From the NCBI GenBank assembly GCA_032622095.1, contig CP136062.1:200609828-200673827 (forward strand): 64,000 bases of DNA, in the 5' to 3' direction. Numbering within the stretch: position 1 is the stretch's first letter; the number at the start of each line of letters is the position of its first letter. Below are positions 1-12,450 of this stretch, in pieces. Position numbers and translations under genes: made by a program. Source of the stretch: Siphonodentalium dalli (lineage: Eukaryota > Mollusca > Scaphopoda > Gadilida > Siphonodentaliidae). The notes beneath the pieces are model-generated. The model searched no databases. It was not told where the DNA came from and was given only the letters and a program-made list of their open reading frames with translations.

Positions 1-305
1 TTACTTTGAATAAACAGATTAATGTCCGATAATTGCTCCATTATCCATATATTGCTTATTTCATTATTCCACGATAAATAGTTTTATCTGATAAGTGTTA
101 CATGACTTTAAATAAGGGGCTAACCATTGATCTTCCCGGCATGCGCTGTAAGCTGCCAGTCGAAAGATCAGGAATACTGCCCACACACAGAAGGAATATA
201 TCCTGTCAGATTATGTTGGGAGCATATCAGATTCGATGAAGTATTTTTCATATCTGATTTTGATAATTCGATAAAGCAGTGAACATAGAACAGTGAATTG
301 TGACA
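1..305. repeat. Left member of a long inverted repeat pair
   Basis: Bases 1-305 recur as the reverse complement at 14702-15195. Examples are TTACTTTGAATAAACAG at the start against CTGTTTATTCAAAGTAA near 15197, and GTGAATTGTGAC near 303 against GTCACAATTCAC near 14702. The left copy lacks about 200 bp that the right copy carries (about 14819-15021). It may extend upstream of the window. Confidence 0.85.
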
Positions 306-625
306 TAAAAACTATATATAAATAACACAGAGTACATCTTACATGTAAAACATATGGGAATAAAATAAAGGAACGCCATTTAAGACTCAGTTGAGTTTTT
401 TTTTAAACACAAGCTTTCGGCTATCTAGTAGCCTTTATCAAGTATGAAGTCATGGATTAACAAGCAAGGAATAGCATATAATCTAGTTACAACGATATTT
501 ACAAAACTTGAACCTGAAAGAAAATATGTTACCTATTATAACGCCAAAGAATCCAACAAAGCCTGTTGGGTGCCCATTATTTTAACAACCTTATTCACCC
601 GGCGATCCAATGATTTTTGATTGTG
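306..625. other. No gene recognised
   Basis: AT-rich sequence; I see no coding signal, repeat or RNA gene. Confidence 0.5.
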
Positions 626-707
626 ATGAAGGTTTTGCTTTTTAATGTTTTAACTGTCCTGGTTTTTCCTGTATTCGCTGCTTCGGTCATCACTTATCAT
701 TCCGTCC
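626..707 (+). CDS. Candidate signal-peptide exon of GLG1 (uncertain)
   Basis: An ATG at 626 (G at -3) opens a frame starting MKVLLFNVLTVLVFPVFAA. It has one basic residue, a hydrophobic core and small residues at the end, so it looks like a cleavable signal peptide. A possible donor, CC|GTACAT, follows base 707. It leaves one base of a codon, which is the phase needed by the exon at 17815 (two leading bases). Against it: the donor is weak, the phase agrees by chance one time in three, the intron would be 17 kb, and a TA-flanked MITE starts 8 bp further on. It could equally be a chance ORF, with the real first exon upstream of the window. Confidence 0.25.
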
Positions 708-714
708 GTACATA

Positions 715-1673
715 CTCTCGGGCTCCAAATAAACGTGCATGCACGTTTATTATTTCAGGCGGAAAATTCCCCCCTGTACGCTGCTTATTTGGGTCTGCAC
801 GTTTATTTATTTTTCGGTAAAATAATTTGTACCAAAAGTGAACCGTCAAATTCATCAACCAAGTGAAAGTTTTACCACCGTAAAACATCTTTTCACTTCA
901 AATTTAGGGAAACAGTTTGACAGTTATTATAGTAAATACGTTACTCGCTTGAGAGGAATTCCCAAAAATGAAAATAGCAGTGTTTACCTCCCCGCATTCA
1001 TTTGAAAGTGGCTGCATCCGACTAGTAAGCCGAGTATCCATTACTTTCGCGCACGTGATTGTTAGGATTATCTCATTATCAGGGGGACGCACCATCATCC
1101 ATGTTCTTCCAGAATACACATTTCCCCTCCCCGCATGCCTTTAAAAGTGGACCCATCGGTTTCCGATTAAGCCGTGTATCCATGACGTTTGCGCACGTTT
1201 TCATCACATTTTTTACTGTGTCAGTGTGGGGCTCCATTTAGAACCAGATATTTTTGTTTTAATTATCTCAATAAAACACTCAATACTGCCATAATCCAAC
1301 AATTTATTAGAGGTTAATTTATAAAATATTTGGATCATTGAAAGTGTAATCAAATGTTACTTTATAGTTGGGAAGCTTAGTCTATAATTAAAAATGGACG
1401 TAGAATAAAACATCGGGGCCTCATTACGCACTGTCTTTAGGGAATTTCTGTAAAAATTGTTGTTGTTTCTCCGCGAGAATTTAAACATGGCTTAGTACTT
1501 ACCGAGTTATGTATAAAATATAAAAATTTCACGTCCTCACTGTTAATTTTATAAACATTTGCTGGAAATTCCCCCCCTGCAATATTATTTGGGTCTGCAC
1601 GTTTATTAATTTTCAATGAAAGTTCCCCCCTGCACTATTATTTGGGTCTGCACGTTTATTTGGAGCCCGAGAG
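715..1673. mobile_element. 959-bp TA-flanked MITE
   Basis: Terminal inverted repeats CTCTCGGGCTCCAAATAAAC and its complement at 1654-1673 are flanked by TA (713-714, 1674-1675). Inside, the motif GGGTCTGCACGTTTATT occurs repeatedly near both ends. A related element with a diverged end lies at 15758-16209. No transposase is encoded; it is non-autonomous. The TA target is typical of the Tc1/mariner or PIF range but does not settle the superfamily. Confidence 0.85.
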
Positions 1674-1722
1674 TAACCGACTTGATCTGCTTCATGAAAT
1701 TTGGAAATTAAGTTCTCTGAAC

Positions 1723-2693
1723 GACTTTACTAGTGTTGAAACGATTAGCGATTTTAAGGAATCGACTAGTCGCCAGAGGTAATCGACTACTAGACGACTA
1801 GTCAGACCCCTTCTAAGAGTTCCCGTTTCTATGCTCATATGATGTATTAAATGGGCCATGCGGCATCGCAGTTTTGCGTATCCAACTCTTCGTTTCAGAA
1901 TGTTCAAACGGAAAGCACGTGAACTATATAACATAATCTCCCGTTTTGCCCATGAGTCTCCCAATTTGATGTCTTAAACCCGGCTCTCCTGCAACCTCCA
2001 TATAATCTCACTGTTTGGGGAATGCAGGTAATAAAAACATTTTATTTAAACAAAATTGTCGCCGGTAACCAGGAAATAAATAGGCAAGTCTTGTTCGTAA
2101 GTCTCGCTAATGAGATGTCGGGGGTGTTCTATTGTCTCTCTGAATTGGCGCCTCACGTCGCGGGGGGGGGGGGGGGGTATGGGTATTAGAACGATCTAGA
2201 ATCTATACAGTTACTGAGTTGACTTTATAAGCTTGACTTGTTGCGAATTATGTTTCGTATATCATTGAAGCCATGTTGTTGCATCATTACTCTAGTATTA
2301 CACGTGCCACAGTGAGAAGTTATCACTGGTCAATTGTGTCCCATCGAACTAGACGGTGTTCATTCGGCAGCAACACTTCATGTCTTTGATGATCAACATA
2401 AAAGAATCCGTGCCTACACGTGCATACATTGGGTTCAGTTCAGGTCATGGAGTTCACTGCCCGTGCATGGCTGATGGCTGTGGCATCGTTAAAGGAACAA
2501 TGCAATAAGGCTTTAAGAAGTTAATATGTGTTAACTGTTACAGATTACGTGATAATATGGCCGTGCAATGGCACTGCTGTCATGATAGCACATATGTGGT
2601 GATTTTTCCCGACTAGCAGATTTCGGGATCGACTAATTCAATAATTGCGTCGATTTCGACAAGTCGATTAATCGTTTCAACACTAGACTTTAC
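1723..2693. mobile_element. hAT-type non-autonomous element with 8-bp TSD
   Basis: The element spans 1731-2685. Ends TAGTGTTGAAACGATTA and its complement TAATCGTTTCAACACTA are flanked by the direct repeat GACTTTAC at 1723-1730 and 2686-2693. An 8-bp duplication with TAGTGTTG ends is the hAT signature. Subterminal CGACTAGTCG-type motifs recur at both ends. A run of 17 G at about 2162-2178 lies inside. No transposase frame was found. Confidence 0.92.
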
Positions 2694-3783
2694 TAAAAGA
2701 AATCAATTGTAGGAATTCTGCACAAAGGAGCAGCATTTCTACTCTTATCACGACTAAATGCTCAGGATGCAATTATTATTATCATGGATGTATACCGATA
2801 TAGCGCCGATGCTAATTGTGATGCAACTGCATTTGTATTGACAATAATGTAGAGCTTGACACATATAAATATAACGATATTGGTGATGGTGATCATATCG
2901 TGATGATTAAGGCCTAAAAAAAAATTAACTGTGTTTCTGCTAACGGGTCCTTTCCAGGGTAGGTAGGTATGGGTTTAATTTTTTTTAATTTATTTTTTTT
3001 CACACCCCGCTCGCAGGTGCTCCAAGCTGTTTTTATGATATTTTGACAACAGAGTGTTCATATACCAGGGTTTCCGCTACTACGGCAGGCCGGCCGTCCT
3101 GCGGCCTCATTCCCCTTACCAACCTTGACTTAATATTGGCCACAAAATAGCTCAGCTCAGCCCCCTTTTTACACAGGATGAGCGATCACCGACACTGTTG
3201 ATTATTATAAACAGATAGCAAGGAATCCTGTCTGAATAAGACATTATCAGTACTGCGGATCACGTCAGCACCATCATGTGTAACACTTTGTCTGCGAATG
3301 TTCAGTATTAATCAGCCTCTCACATTTTAATCTACCGTAGATTTCTGTCTACAAGTCCCAACTTTCTGACCTACAATTTCCCTCAAAATGCTCATTATAT
3401 ATTGGTAAATCATTGGGGGGGGGGCTGACTTCTGAGCTGCAACCATTAACACAGGTGAGTTCTGGCAGTCACTGCGACAAACAGTGCAGACATTTTACCT
3501 CAAAACAAGGTGTGTCAAAGAAATGTTTAATTCTAAATAAAACAATATCAAATATTAATAGTTATTATCAATGTATTTGTTCCCTGTCCTATTGATACAA
3601 AATTATCAATTACCGATATACAAATCCAGCATGAGGTCATCTCCATCTGAGGAAATTTTGATTTTCACAAAATTGTTTTGCTTCAGTGGTACATGTACTG
3701 TGAATACAAAGAACGAATGCAGAGCACGAGCATGTATGAGCTCTGCTAACGACACCGTAACACTGGTTACTGCTGGAGTACCG
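2694..3783. other. No gene recognised
   Basis: AT-rich DNA with short purine and T runs. The small frames around 3413-3825 show no family features. Confidence 0.5.
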
Positions 3784-4183
3784 TTAACCCTTTACCCAAC
3801 AAACCGGCCAAAACCGGCCAAATAAAGCTTCAATAGCCTAAAATATCTTCGGTCTGTCTCAATAGAACCATACAAATATGGATATCATTGGAACCGGCTC
3901 CTTGACCACATTGTGATAGCTACAGTTATGCCCTGTGCCAATGCATTCTCTTATATATGCGAGTCGACCATAGGTCGCCTCGCATATATAAGAGAATGCA
4001 TTGGCCTAAAAAAAATCTGTTTTTAACACTTTTTACCATTTTTTCTTACATTCTTTAACAATTTTATAATTTTTAATGTGTTAAGCCAATGCATTCTCTT
4101 ATATATGCGAGGCGACCTATGGTCGACTCGCATATATAAGAGAATGCATTGGCACAGGGCTGTTCTGTTGGGTAAAGGTTTAA
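3784..4183 (+). mobile_element. Twin-hairpin TTAA MITE, copy 1
   Basis: TTAA at 3784 and 4180 bounds an element with ends CCCTTTACCCAACA and its near-complement. Two 67-nt hairpins (3938-4004 and 4086-4152), each with a 26-bp arm CCAATGCATTCTCTTATATA..., are reverse complements of each other and are separated by an AT-rich spacer. The TTAA target and CCCTTT end are typical of piggyBac-type elements. Non-autonomous. Confidence 0.92.
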
Positions 4184-5007
4184 CACTGTGTCTTTAGTTC
4201 CTTTGATGTCGGCTTTTAATATTGCTCCCGTTATAAAAGTCATTCTATCTACTGTATGTTGTGGTTCTTACATGCTTTTAGTTCATTAACTTGAGCTCAA
4301 AGACAATCTGTTTTAATTAGGTTTATGTTTCAAAACCTCTAAGTTTGGATTTACAGATTGAATTGACAATGTGGTTTAACAAATGCTTCTATTTTGGTAA
4401 CTCACAAAATATAGAACAACCATAAAACGGAACGAAATATGACATATTGAAACAGTTTATATACCAAGATTCAATGTTCATGCTTCTTGTCTTGCAAGGA
4501 AATTGCTACTTTTCAATGATAAACATCCAAATTTTCTCCCAATAGGGCGCCAGGTATGTGCTTCCCAAATACAGCCACATTCCCCCAACACCTAGCGGAA
4601 ACCCTGCATATACAGTCTTAAATTTTATTCCAAAATAGAGGGAAGGAACATATTGACACACATTGAGATTGGATAGATAATTAGATATACACAATTGATG
4701 GATTACACTCCCCATTAATTGTAATCAGTATTGAAATATATATGTGTAAGATGATTTACAAAAAGGGCCACGTTACAAATGGGCCTGAATTTACAACTTG
4801 TAGGTTTACCAATAACTGTTGAAGGAATAATATACATGTATGTATTCAATTTGTATATTTCCTGACTTCACACGAACGTGAATCACAAACTTTTTTTCTG
4901 AGTGACCATTTCATTGCCCTACCAAATTCCACACAATGAATACATCAAAATATGTTGGAAAGTTTTAAACTAGATTGGTCAATGCGAAAGCTGTGTTTAT
5001 AATTTAT
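4184..5007. other. No gene recognised
   Basis: AT-rich sequence between two repeat elements with no coding signal or visible repeat structure. Confidence 0.5.
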
Positions 5008-8000
5008 TAGCTCAACTTACTTTGTAAGTTTGAGCTATTGCCATGGTTTGGCGTCCGTCGTCCGTGTGTGCGTGTGTCCGTCAACAATTTCCTTTGGCGC
5101 GGGCTACAGGTCGTACCTTTGGTCTGATATTTATGAGATTTGTCATGAATGTTGACATTGACATGTAGATGGGAACGAGTCATTTTGGTGTCATTCGGCC
5201 AAAAAACATGGCCACTGGCGGCCATCTTGGATTTCAAAATTCAATCCATTGGCGCGGGCTACAGGTCGTACTGTTCGTCTGATCATCATGAAATTTGTCA
5301 TGGATGTTAATATTGACATGTAGATGGGAACGAGTGATTTTGGGGTCGTTCGGCCAAAAAACATGGCTGCCAGCAGCCATCTTGGATTTTACTCTTTGCA
5401 TGACTAAATCCTTTGGCGCGGGCTACAGGTTGTAGCTTTGGTCGGAACTTCATGAAATTTGTCATGGATGTTAACAATGACATGTAGATGGGAACGAATC
5501 ATTTTGGTGTCGTTCGGTCGAAAAACATGGCTGCCAGCAGCCATTTTGTATTTTACTCTTTGCATGACTAAATCTTTTGGCGCGGGCTACAGGTCGTACC
5601 TTTGGTCCGATGTTTATGAAATTTGTCATGAATGTTGCCATTGACATGTAGATGGGAACGAGTCATTTTGGGGTCATTCGGCAAAAAAACATGGCTGCTG
5701 GCGGCCATCTTGGATTTCAAAATTCAATCCATTGGCGCGGGCTACAGGTCGTACTGTTCGTCTGATCATTACATCATGAAATTTGTCATGGATGTTCATA
5801 TTGACATGTAGATGGGAACGAGTGATTTTGGGGTCGTTTGTTAAAAAAAACGTGGCCACCAACAGCCATCTTGTATTTTACTCTACAGGTCGTACTGTTC
5901 GTCTGATCATCATGAAATATGTCGTAGATGTTAATATTGACATGTAGATGGAAACGAGTGATTTTGGGGTTGTTCGGTCAAAAAACGTGGCTGCCAGCAG
6001 CCATCTTGTATTTTACTCTTTGCATGACTAAATCCTTTGGCGCGGGCTACAGGTCGTAGCTTTGGTTGGAACTTCATGAGATTTGTCATGGATGTTAAAG
6101 GATTTAAACTACAAAACGCAATCGGAAAGCCCTCCCTGTTGTGATTAAAATGATCCAAGTCCCATTCCGATCGCATAATAAATAACCCGTAAAATAAATA
6201 AATAATACCACTACCGGTATTCGGAGATTTCCGTGACTAAACTACGAGTGACGTACTTGTGGGGAGCAAATTAAAAACACAGATTCGGAGCCGGAGTTTA
6301 TTATGCAGACTACGATTATTACGTAATCGTAAGTCAGCCGATACTAAAATGCGGAGTCGTATGTGCGCGTGTGGTGTATAGATTACGTTACGCTTTGGCC
6401 GTTTATCTGGAATAGAAGACAATAACTCTGTGAATACAGTAATTAATAGCGCCTAGAATGGTTGTTGTTTTTGTAGCCATTAATAACATGCCGGTACGTG
6501 TCTGTTTTGGTGAATAGATGGCAGTAATTAGTGTTTGATTGTCTCGCGTATTCACTCAGTGATTTCTAATCACTCAGCGACTATTCATCAGTGTCATTCG
6601 CGAACTTGTTTGCACTCTAAAATGCCACAAAGTGAATAGAAAGAACATTATCTCTCTGGTCATACTTATATAAGAAGCGCCCAAATTTATATAAACACTG
6701 GGCTGAATAATGTTAACTCTATTTAGGCGCTTTTGTTTTGTGTTTGTTTTACTTTCGATATAAATATCCCGAGTATCTGTCATCGCCACATATTCCAAGA
6801 TGCCTAGTAGATGTAGTGTGTTCAGTTGTGGGCGGGCTAGCGATCCATTATTTAGTACCTCCAAAAAGACAACACAATGCGTAATTTAGAACGCTCTTTA
6901 TTGTCTACCGCTTTTGGGAGACGGAAGCATGGACGCTCTTTATATTTAATTGTCACAATACCACATACAAAATCACCCATGACATATCGAAATAAAGCAC
7001 GTTCATAATTGAGAACGCTCTTTATTGTCTACACCGCGACGAAAACATGGACGCTCTTTATTAGAGGCAATCATTGGAGTTTTGCTATGCTAACAATTCA
7101 AAAAAATACTCTCTAGAAAGTCAATATGTGCCATCAAAACGTAAAATAAAACGAACAACAAACACAAACTGAAAAACAATGCCAGGCTAGCCTTCAATTA
7201 AAAAAAATGTCATTATGCCAAACTGCAGCCTAACTAATAATTTTTGTAGTTTCAACAGTCTGTTGTGTATTCGAGTGAATTATTTTGTTTACTCACTTAT
7301 CGATCTTGACTGGAAGGATTTTAGCAAGCTGTTCACAGTCGTGCACTTCTCCACACAAAATGTTTCGTGTGAAGAAACAGACATGAACATTATTATGACG
7401 AATATAAGCCATCATGATACATGTACTAGTACAATAACCACCATCTTTTTAATCACACCCCATTTGTATTTAAAATTGTACGCATATAGCGCACAACGGG
7501 ATGACACTAGTGTGTAAACTATCCTCCGAAATTGGTACCATACAACGAAGAATGAAGTACCGGCATATGGCCAAACTCGTTTTCTTTCAGAAACAGTTAA
7601 ATTTGTTTCGCACGATATTCCGCTCGCTCATTGCATTTCTGCATAAATTAATCTCATTTCAAACAACTTTTATCGCCTCAAAGTGCAGTTTAGCCATCAT
7701 TATTCGTTATATAATCCAACATTCTAGCAAATCCAGTTCATAATTCAGCACATTCAAACAGTTTTATTCCGTAATCGCTATTTATCGTAAAGGCTTAGGT
7801 AATTAACCAGCGTAATTTATCAACTCGTTACGCGATTGGCGGAATTATTTCAAGCTCCACCCACCGCTGTCATCGGTAAGCGTTGATGCAGATGATCGGT
7901 CATGTGATCGCACTCACGTGACTGACTTCGGATATTTCAGCGATTTTTTTAATATCATAATGATAAAAATACTATCTGCTCGATTTTGAATTTTCTTGGC

Positions 8001-8632
8001 GAAATGGGTCTGTTAGACATATATTATTAGTATTATGACGATAAAAAAAATATTTTTTTGACAGACTAATTCCTTTAACAATGACATGTAGATGGGAACG
8101 AGTCATTTTGGGGTCGTTCGACCGAAAAACATGACCGCTGGTGGCCATCTTGGATTTCAAAATTCACATCCATTGGCGCGGCCTACATGTCGTACTGTTC
8201 GTCTGATCATCATGAAATATGTCATAGATGTTAATATTAACATGTAGATGGGAACGAGTGATTTTGGGGTCGTTCGGCCAAAAAAAATGGCCGCCAGCAC
8301 GGTCCAGCAGCCATCTTGGATTTTACTCTTTGCATGACTATATCCTTTGGCGCGGGCTACAGGTCGTAGCTTTGGTCAGATCTTCATGAAATTTGTCATG
8401 GATGTTAACAATGACACGTAGATGGGAACGAGTCATTTCGGGGTCAATTGGCCAAAAAAACATGGCCGCCAGCAGCCATCTTGGATTTCACTCTTTGCAT
8501 GACTAAATCCGTTGGCACAGGTTAGATATTTAAATTAGCACCTTTCCTATTCCTCCATTTACTGTCAACCATTAAATTATTCCCCTACCTAAGTTGAGCT
8601 ATTGTGTCATTGACACTTTCATATTTTATTTT
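5008..8632 (+). repeat. 160-bp tandem-repeat dispersed element (split by an insertion)
   Basis: The head palindrome TAGCTCAACTT...AAGTTTGAGCTA at 5008 is followed by CGTCCGTCGTCCG and then units of about 160 bp (GCGCGGGCTACAGGTCGTA ... GACATGTAGATGGGAACGAG ... GGCCATCTTGGATTT). The tail AAGTTGAGCTATTGTGTCAT is at about 8590-8620. It is interrupted at 6095-8078 by a TTAA insertion. Reading frames inside the units have no known protein similarity. A second copy lies at 28864-30139 and a remnant at 36560-36975. Confidence 0.9.
6095..8078. mobile_element. 2-kb TTAA-flanked element inside the tandem repeat
   Basis: The repeat unit is broken exactly at TTAA: GGATG-TTAA at 6095-6098 resumes as TTAA-CAATGACATG at 8075. 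Neighbouring units read GATGTTAACAATGACATG without a break. The element starts AGGATT and ends AATTCCT, a short inverted repeat. It holds several copies of ACGCTCTTTAT (6893-7060). A short frame at 6800 starts MPSRCSVFSC, resembling the start of a THAP finger, and stops after 29 codons. No transposase was recognised. Confidence 0.88.
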
Positions 8633-9521
8633 AGTCTGTGATTGCTATTTAGCACTGATTGTTTCCCGATTAATCGACCATACACAGTTAAAATTTAATA
8701 CTGTTTGTAATATTGTCTAAAATAAAACTAATAGTATCAAAATTATTATAAAACTGGTTTCTCAGGCTTTAAAATTTCAACGTTATGTTAAAACTGATAA
8801 AGATGTATTTTGTACTGTCTGTGGTATGCAAATCGGGTGAACTCAGTATTGATCACAATGCTGTAAAGATGCAACTGTATTGACAGTACATCAATCATGA
8901 CATGAATAGCTATATTGTAGCTAAGATGAAAACAAAACTTGCTTGTTTCCTATATTATGGAACCAAAAAATTCCAGGTAGGGATTTTTTGTTTTAAACAA
9001 GCAATATGTCTAGATCTTTAATGCTTAAAGTGATATGAAACACTCCGGTAGGGTGATAAAATAGAAATGGATAACAATCTTGTTCAAAGTAGTTATGTTT
9101 ACAAATATTATATGTATATTGACAACACATATCGTCATTCTTATATATTAATTAAATGCAGTGACTGTCGACGACGAAATCATTTTCGTTAGTTTATCGC
9201 CGATAGATGCGTCCCGAATCGAGTAGTAAATATTTACAATTTAGCGTAGTTCTGACAATGTTTTCTATGGAGCGGTACGGTTGATTTGCTTGAAGTTTCG
9301 GTTATGTTAGTAGAATGCTACATCCCTCCAGTTGGCATAGCACATTAATGCTAACTTATCAGTTTCACGCACCCGAATAAGTACACAATATGTCTTTAAT
9401 TTATCCTCATATGTGTAGCCTGTCTATGTATTATGTGGGAAAGTACTGACATAGTAGTAGTAGTGGTAATTGTTATATTCAAATTAATAGTTCTAATATA
9501 TGTACATGTATGATCTTGATC
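8633..9521. other. No gene recognised
   Basis: AT-rich intergenic or intronic sequence; no coding signal, RNA gene or repeat structure seen. Confidence 0.5.
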
Positions 9522-9829
9522 TTGAAAGGTACTCAATCCGATTAAGCACCCCTAAATTACTATTTCTTTGGCTTCAGGGGTAAAAAATATTTGATTCGAG
9601 TCGAGGAACCCACCCTTCAAAGCTGAGTGATCAGATATTGATTTTTAAAATTTGTTAATTTTTGGAGATGTGGTCCACTTCCGTGTCTCAAACGGACAAA
9701 TTGCGGACAAATTGCGGGTGTAAGATGGATAACACTAAAATCAAGTGGTTATTATTGTTAAATATTTTTTACCCCCGAATCCAAAGAAATAGTAATTTAA
9801 GGGTGCTTAATCGGATTGAGTACCTTTAA
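9522..9829. mobile_element. MITE with AGGTACTCAATCCGATTA ends
   Basis: AAGGTACTCAATCCGATTAA at 9526 and its complement TTAATCGGATTGAGTACCTT at 9807-9826 bound about 300 bp. TTAA is present on the right and TTGA on the left. A second copy with the same ends lies at 44084-44528. The inner part is also a partial inverted repeat (GGGGTAAAAAATATTTGA against AAATATTTTTTACCCC). Confidence 0.88.
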
Positions 9830-10528
9830 CGGCAGAATGTTGAGAAATTCTATGAAACAATCACTTAGTTTAAACAATATTTTATTTGAACTAAATAGAA
9901 CAAAATTACAGACAAACAATCACTTGTCATATATGTCCAAGCTCATTTAAGTTCTATTAACCAACACCCCTTCACATATCAAAGTTAATAAAGGTATATG
10001 TAGGCTCAAAAAACATGGACCAAAATACTTCATTTTATTTTTGTTTAATGTTCCCTATTTTCGAGGTAGTCTGTAAATTCACATTTTTTTGAAGTTTGTT
10101 TCCAATTAACCCCAGTTTGATGGGTTTTGTGAGCATGATTTTCACAGTTAATTAGGATATTGACTCTTTGAATTAAATTAATGACTGCAAGTAATAGAAA
10201 ATGGAAGATGATTTTGCATATTTGGATAAGCGAAAGCAAAGAAATTGCGATGGTCCAGGAAAAAATTAAAATTACAGTCGGGGGGGGGGGGGGGGAAAAG
10301 TTAGGGTCGGGGGTTTTGAACATGGGTTAGCAGAAACACGGGTTAATTTTGTTTAGGCCTAAGTTTTTAATTCTGATTATTTATTATATAGAGGATCGGA
10401 TTCAAAATGCACATTAAATAGATCAAGATATACATATATTTTGTTAATATGCTTTAAAACACTGGAATGATATGTCAGGGGCTATCATTATATACATTGT
10501 ATATCATAGAAAGAGCCACTCAATTATT
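9830..10528. other. No gene recognised; poly-G tract
   Basis: AT-rich sequence with one run of about 16 G at 10280-10295. No gene or mobile element was identified. Confidence 0.5.
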
Positions 10529-11110
10529 TAGCTCACCTGAGATGAAGGGTGGAGCTATGGTATAGTCATCACTCGTCCGCCGTCCGTCCGTCAACAATTC
10601 TTTAAACATCTTCTTCTTTGGAACCATATAACCGTTTGTTCCCTAGTTGATTCACATTCAGATTTGTTCAAATGAGATCATTGGGTCAAATAGTTGCCAA
10701 GCCAGGTCCATAACTCTTTCCCTTCTTAAAACGACTTCTCAAATAACATCGGTCCGAATGGGTTCATATTTGGAATGAAGGGTCCTTGTGTGACTGGGGT
10801 TCAGATTTGTTCAAATGAGGTCACTGGGTAAAATATGGGTGGTCAGGGACATAACTCCAAATTTTTTTTTTTTAATTTAACTGCTTGCTCAATTTAACGA
10901 AAAATAAAATAAATAAAACAATGAAAATATATTTTTTTTTTTAAATAGTAAAAAAATTCTACTTTAAATTTATTTATTTTTTTAAACTATCGCCATTCTA
11001 ACATCAACTGGGGCACCCTGAATCACCACACCAAATTTGGTTGAAATCAGTCCAGGGTCTGGGAGAAAAATTATATAGGAACAGACAGATTACCCTTGCC
11101 GTTTGAAGAG
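10529..11110 (+). repeat. TAGCTCACCTGA dispersed repeat
   Basis: It starts TAGCTCACCTGAGATGAAGG followed by CCGCCGTCCGTCCGTCAACA, and contains diverged direct repeats (CAGATTTGTTCAAATGAGRTCA twice, near 10660 and 10803). Its ending is indistinct. It has the same head design as the 160-bp and 174-bp repeat elements. Confidence 0.75.
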
Positions 11111-11261
11111 TCAAACATCATATTACCTTCTCATTTCACATTCCCAAATGAAACTAAATTTGTTTGACAAGTCATGACTTTCACTATCAACAATCATCTT
11201 AATATCAACAATATGCTTAATAAGTCAACACATGCCAGTCTCTGCATGTCCTATGTGACGG

Positions 11262-12450
11262 TAATTATACCCCCTTTAAAAAAAAAAATGGGGGGTATAC
11301 TGTTTTGCACCTGTCCGTCCGTACGTCCGTCCGATGTCTGTTCATGTCATAACTTGAACAGTAGTGCTCCGATCTCAATGAAATTAGGTATGGATGTTCA
11401 CTATTATGAGGACATTAAATAGAGGGTTCCATTGTTTTGTTTGGATTTTCCATTCTAGAGTTATTCATCTTTGTTTATCTGGAAATAGTGGCTTTTTGGT
11501 CCGTCTGGTATCTGTTCATGTTGTAACTTCAACAGTTGTACTGGGATCTCAACCAAATTGGGTGTGGATGTTCACAACTACGACGACATTAAATAGAGGG
11601 TTCCATCGTTTTGTTCAGATTTTCCATTCAAGAGTTATTCATCTTTGTTTATCTCGAAATGTTGGCTAATTTGGTCTGTCTGGTGTCTGTTCATGTTGTA
11701 ATTTCAACAGTTGTGCTGGCATCTCAATGAAATTTTGTATGGATATTGACTACTATGAGGAAATTAAAAAGAGGGTTCCATCGTTTTGTTCGGATTTTCC
11801 ATTCTAGAGTTATACATCTTTGTTCATCTGGAAATGTTGGCTTTTTGGTCCGACTGGTGTCTGTTCATGTCGTAACTTCAACAGTTGTGCTGGGATCTCA
11901 ATGGAATTTGGTATGGATGTTCACTGCTATGAGGACATTCAATAGGGGGTTCTATTGTTCTGTTCCGCTTTTCCATTCTAGAGTTATGCATCTTTGTTCA
12001 TATGGAAATGTTGGCTTTTTGGTCCGTCTGGTGTCTGTTGATGTCGTAACTTCAACAGTTGTACTGGGATCTCAATGGAATTTGGTATGGATGTTCACTG
12101 CTATGAGGACATTCAATAGGGGGTTCCATTGTTCTGTTCCGCTTTTCCATTCTAGAGTTATTTATCTTCGTTTGTCTAGAAATGTTGGCTGTTTGGTCCA
12201 TCCGATGTCTGTTCAGCTCATAACTTCAACAGTAATGCTCAGATTTCAATGAAATTTTGTATGGATGTTCACCACTATGAGGACATTTATTGGCACATTC
12301 AAATGTTTGTTTTGGTTTTTTGTTCTATAGTTATTCATCTTATATGAAAATGCTGATTTCTGGGTCCATAAGTCTTGAGTATAGCCATCATAAGTTATAG
12401 ATGTGCCCACACTAGGCGGTATGCCACGAGGGGGTATGCACCGGACGACA
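11262..12450 (+). repeat. 174-bp tandem-repeat dispersed element
   Basis: The head hairpin TTATACCCCC...GGGGGGTATAC is followed by GTCCGTCCGTACGTCCGTCC and then five to six units with period about 174 bp, starting at 11337, 11511, 11685, 11859 and 12033. Each contains TCTGTTCATG, TGGATGTTCAC and a GTTATTCATCTTTGTT-like string. The open frames of up to 168 codons seen on the plus strand are repeat translations and not genes. A TATGCACC tail lies near 12440. Confidence 0.88.

Noticed and set aside
3413-3825. Two overlapping small frames of 60 and 84 codons
   Set aside because: No splice or family support, and the second runs into the twin-hairpin MITE.
11746-12252. Plus-strand frame of 168 codons
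   Set aside because: Translation of the 174-bp tandem units; the same phrase recurs about every 58 residues because 174 is a multiple of three.
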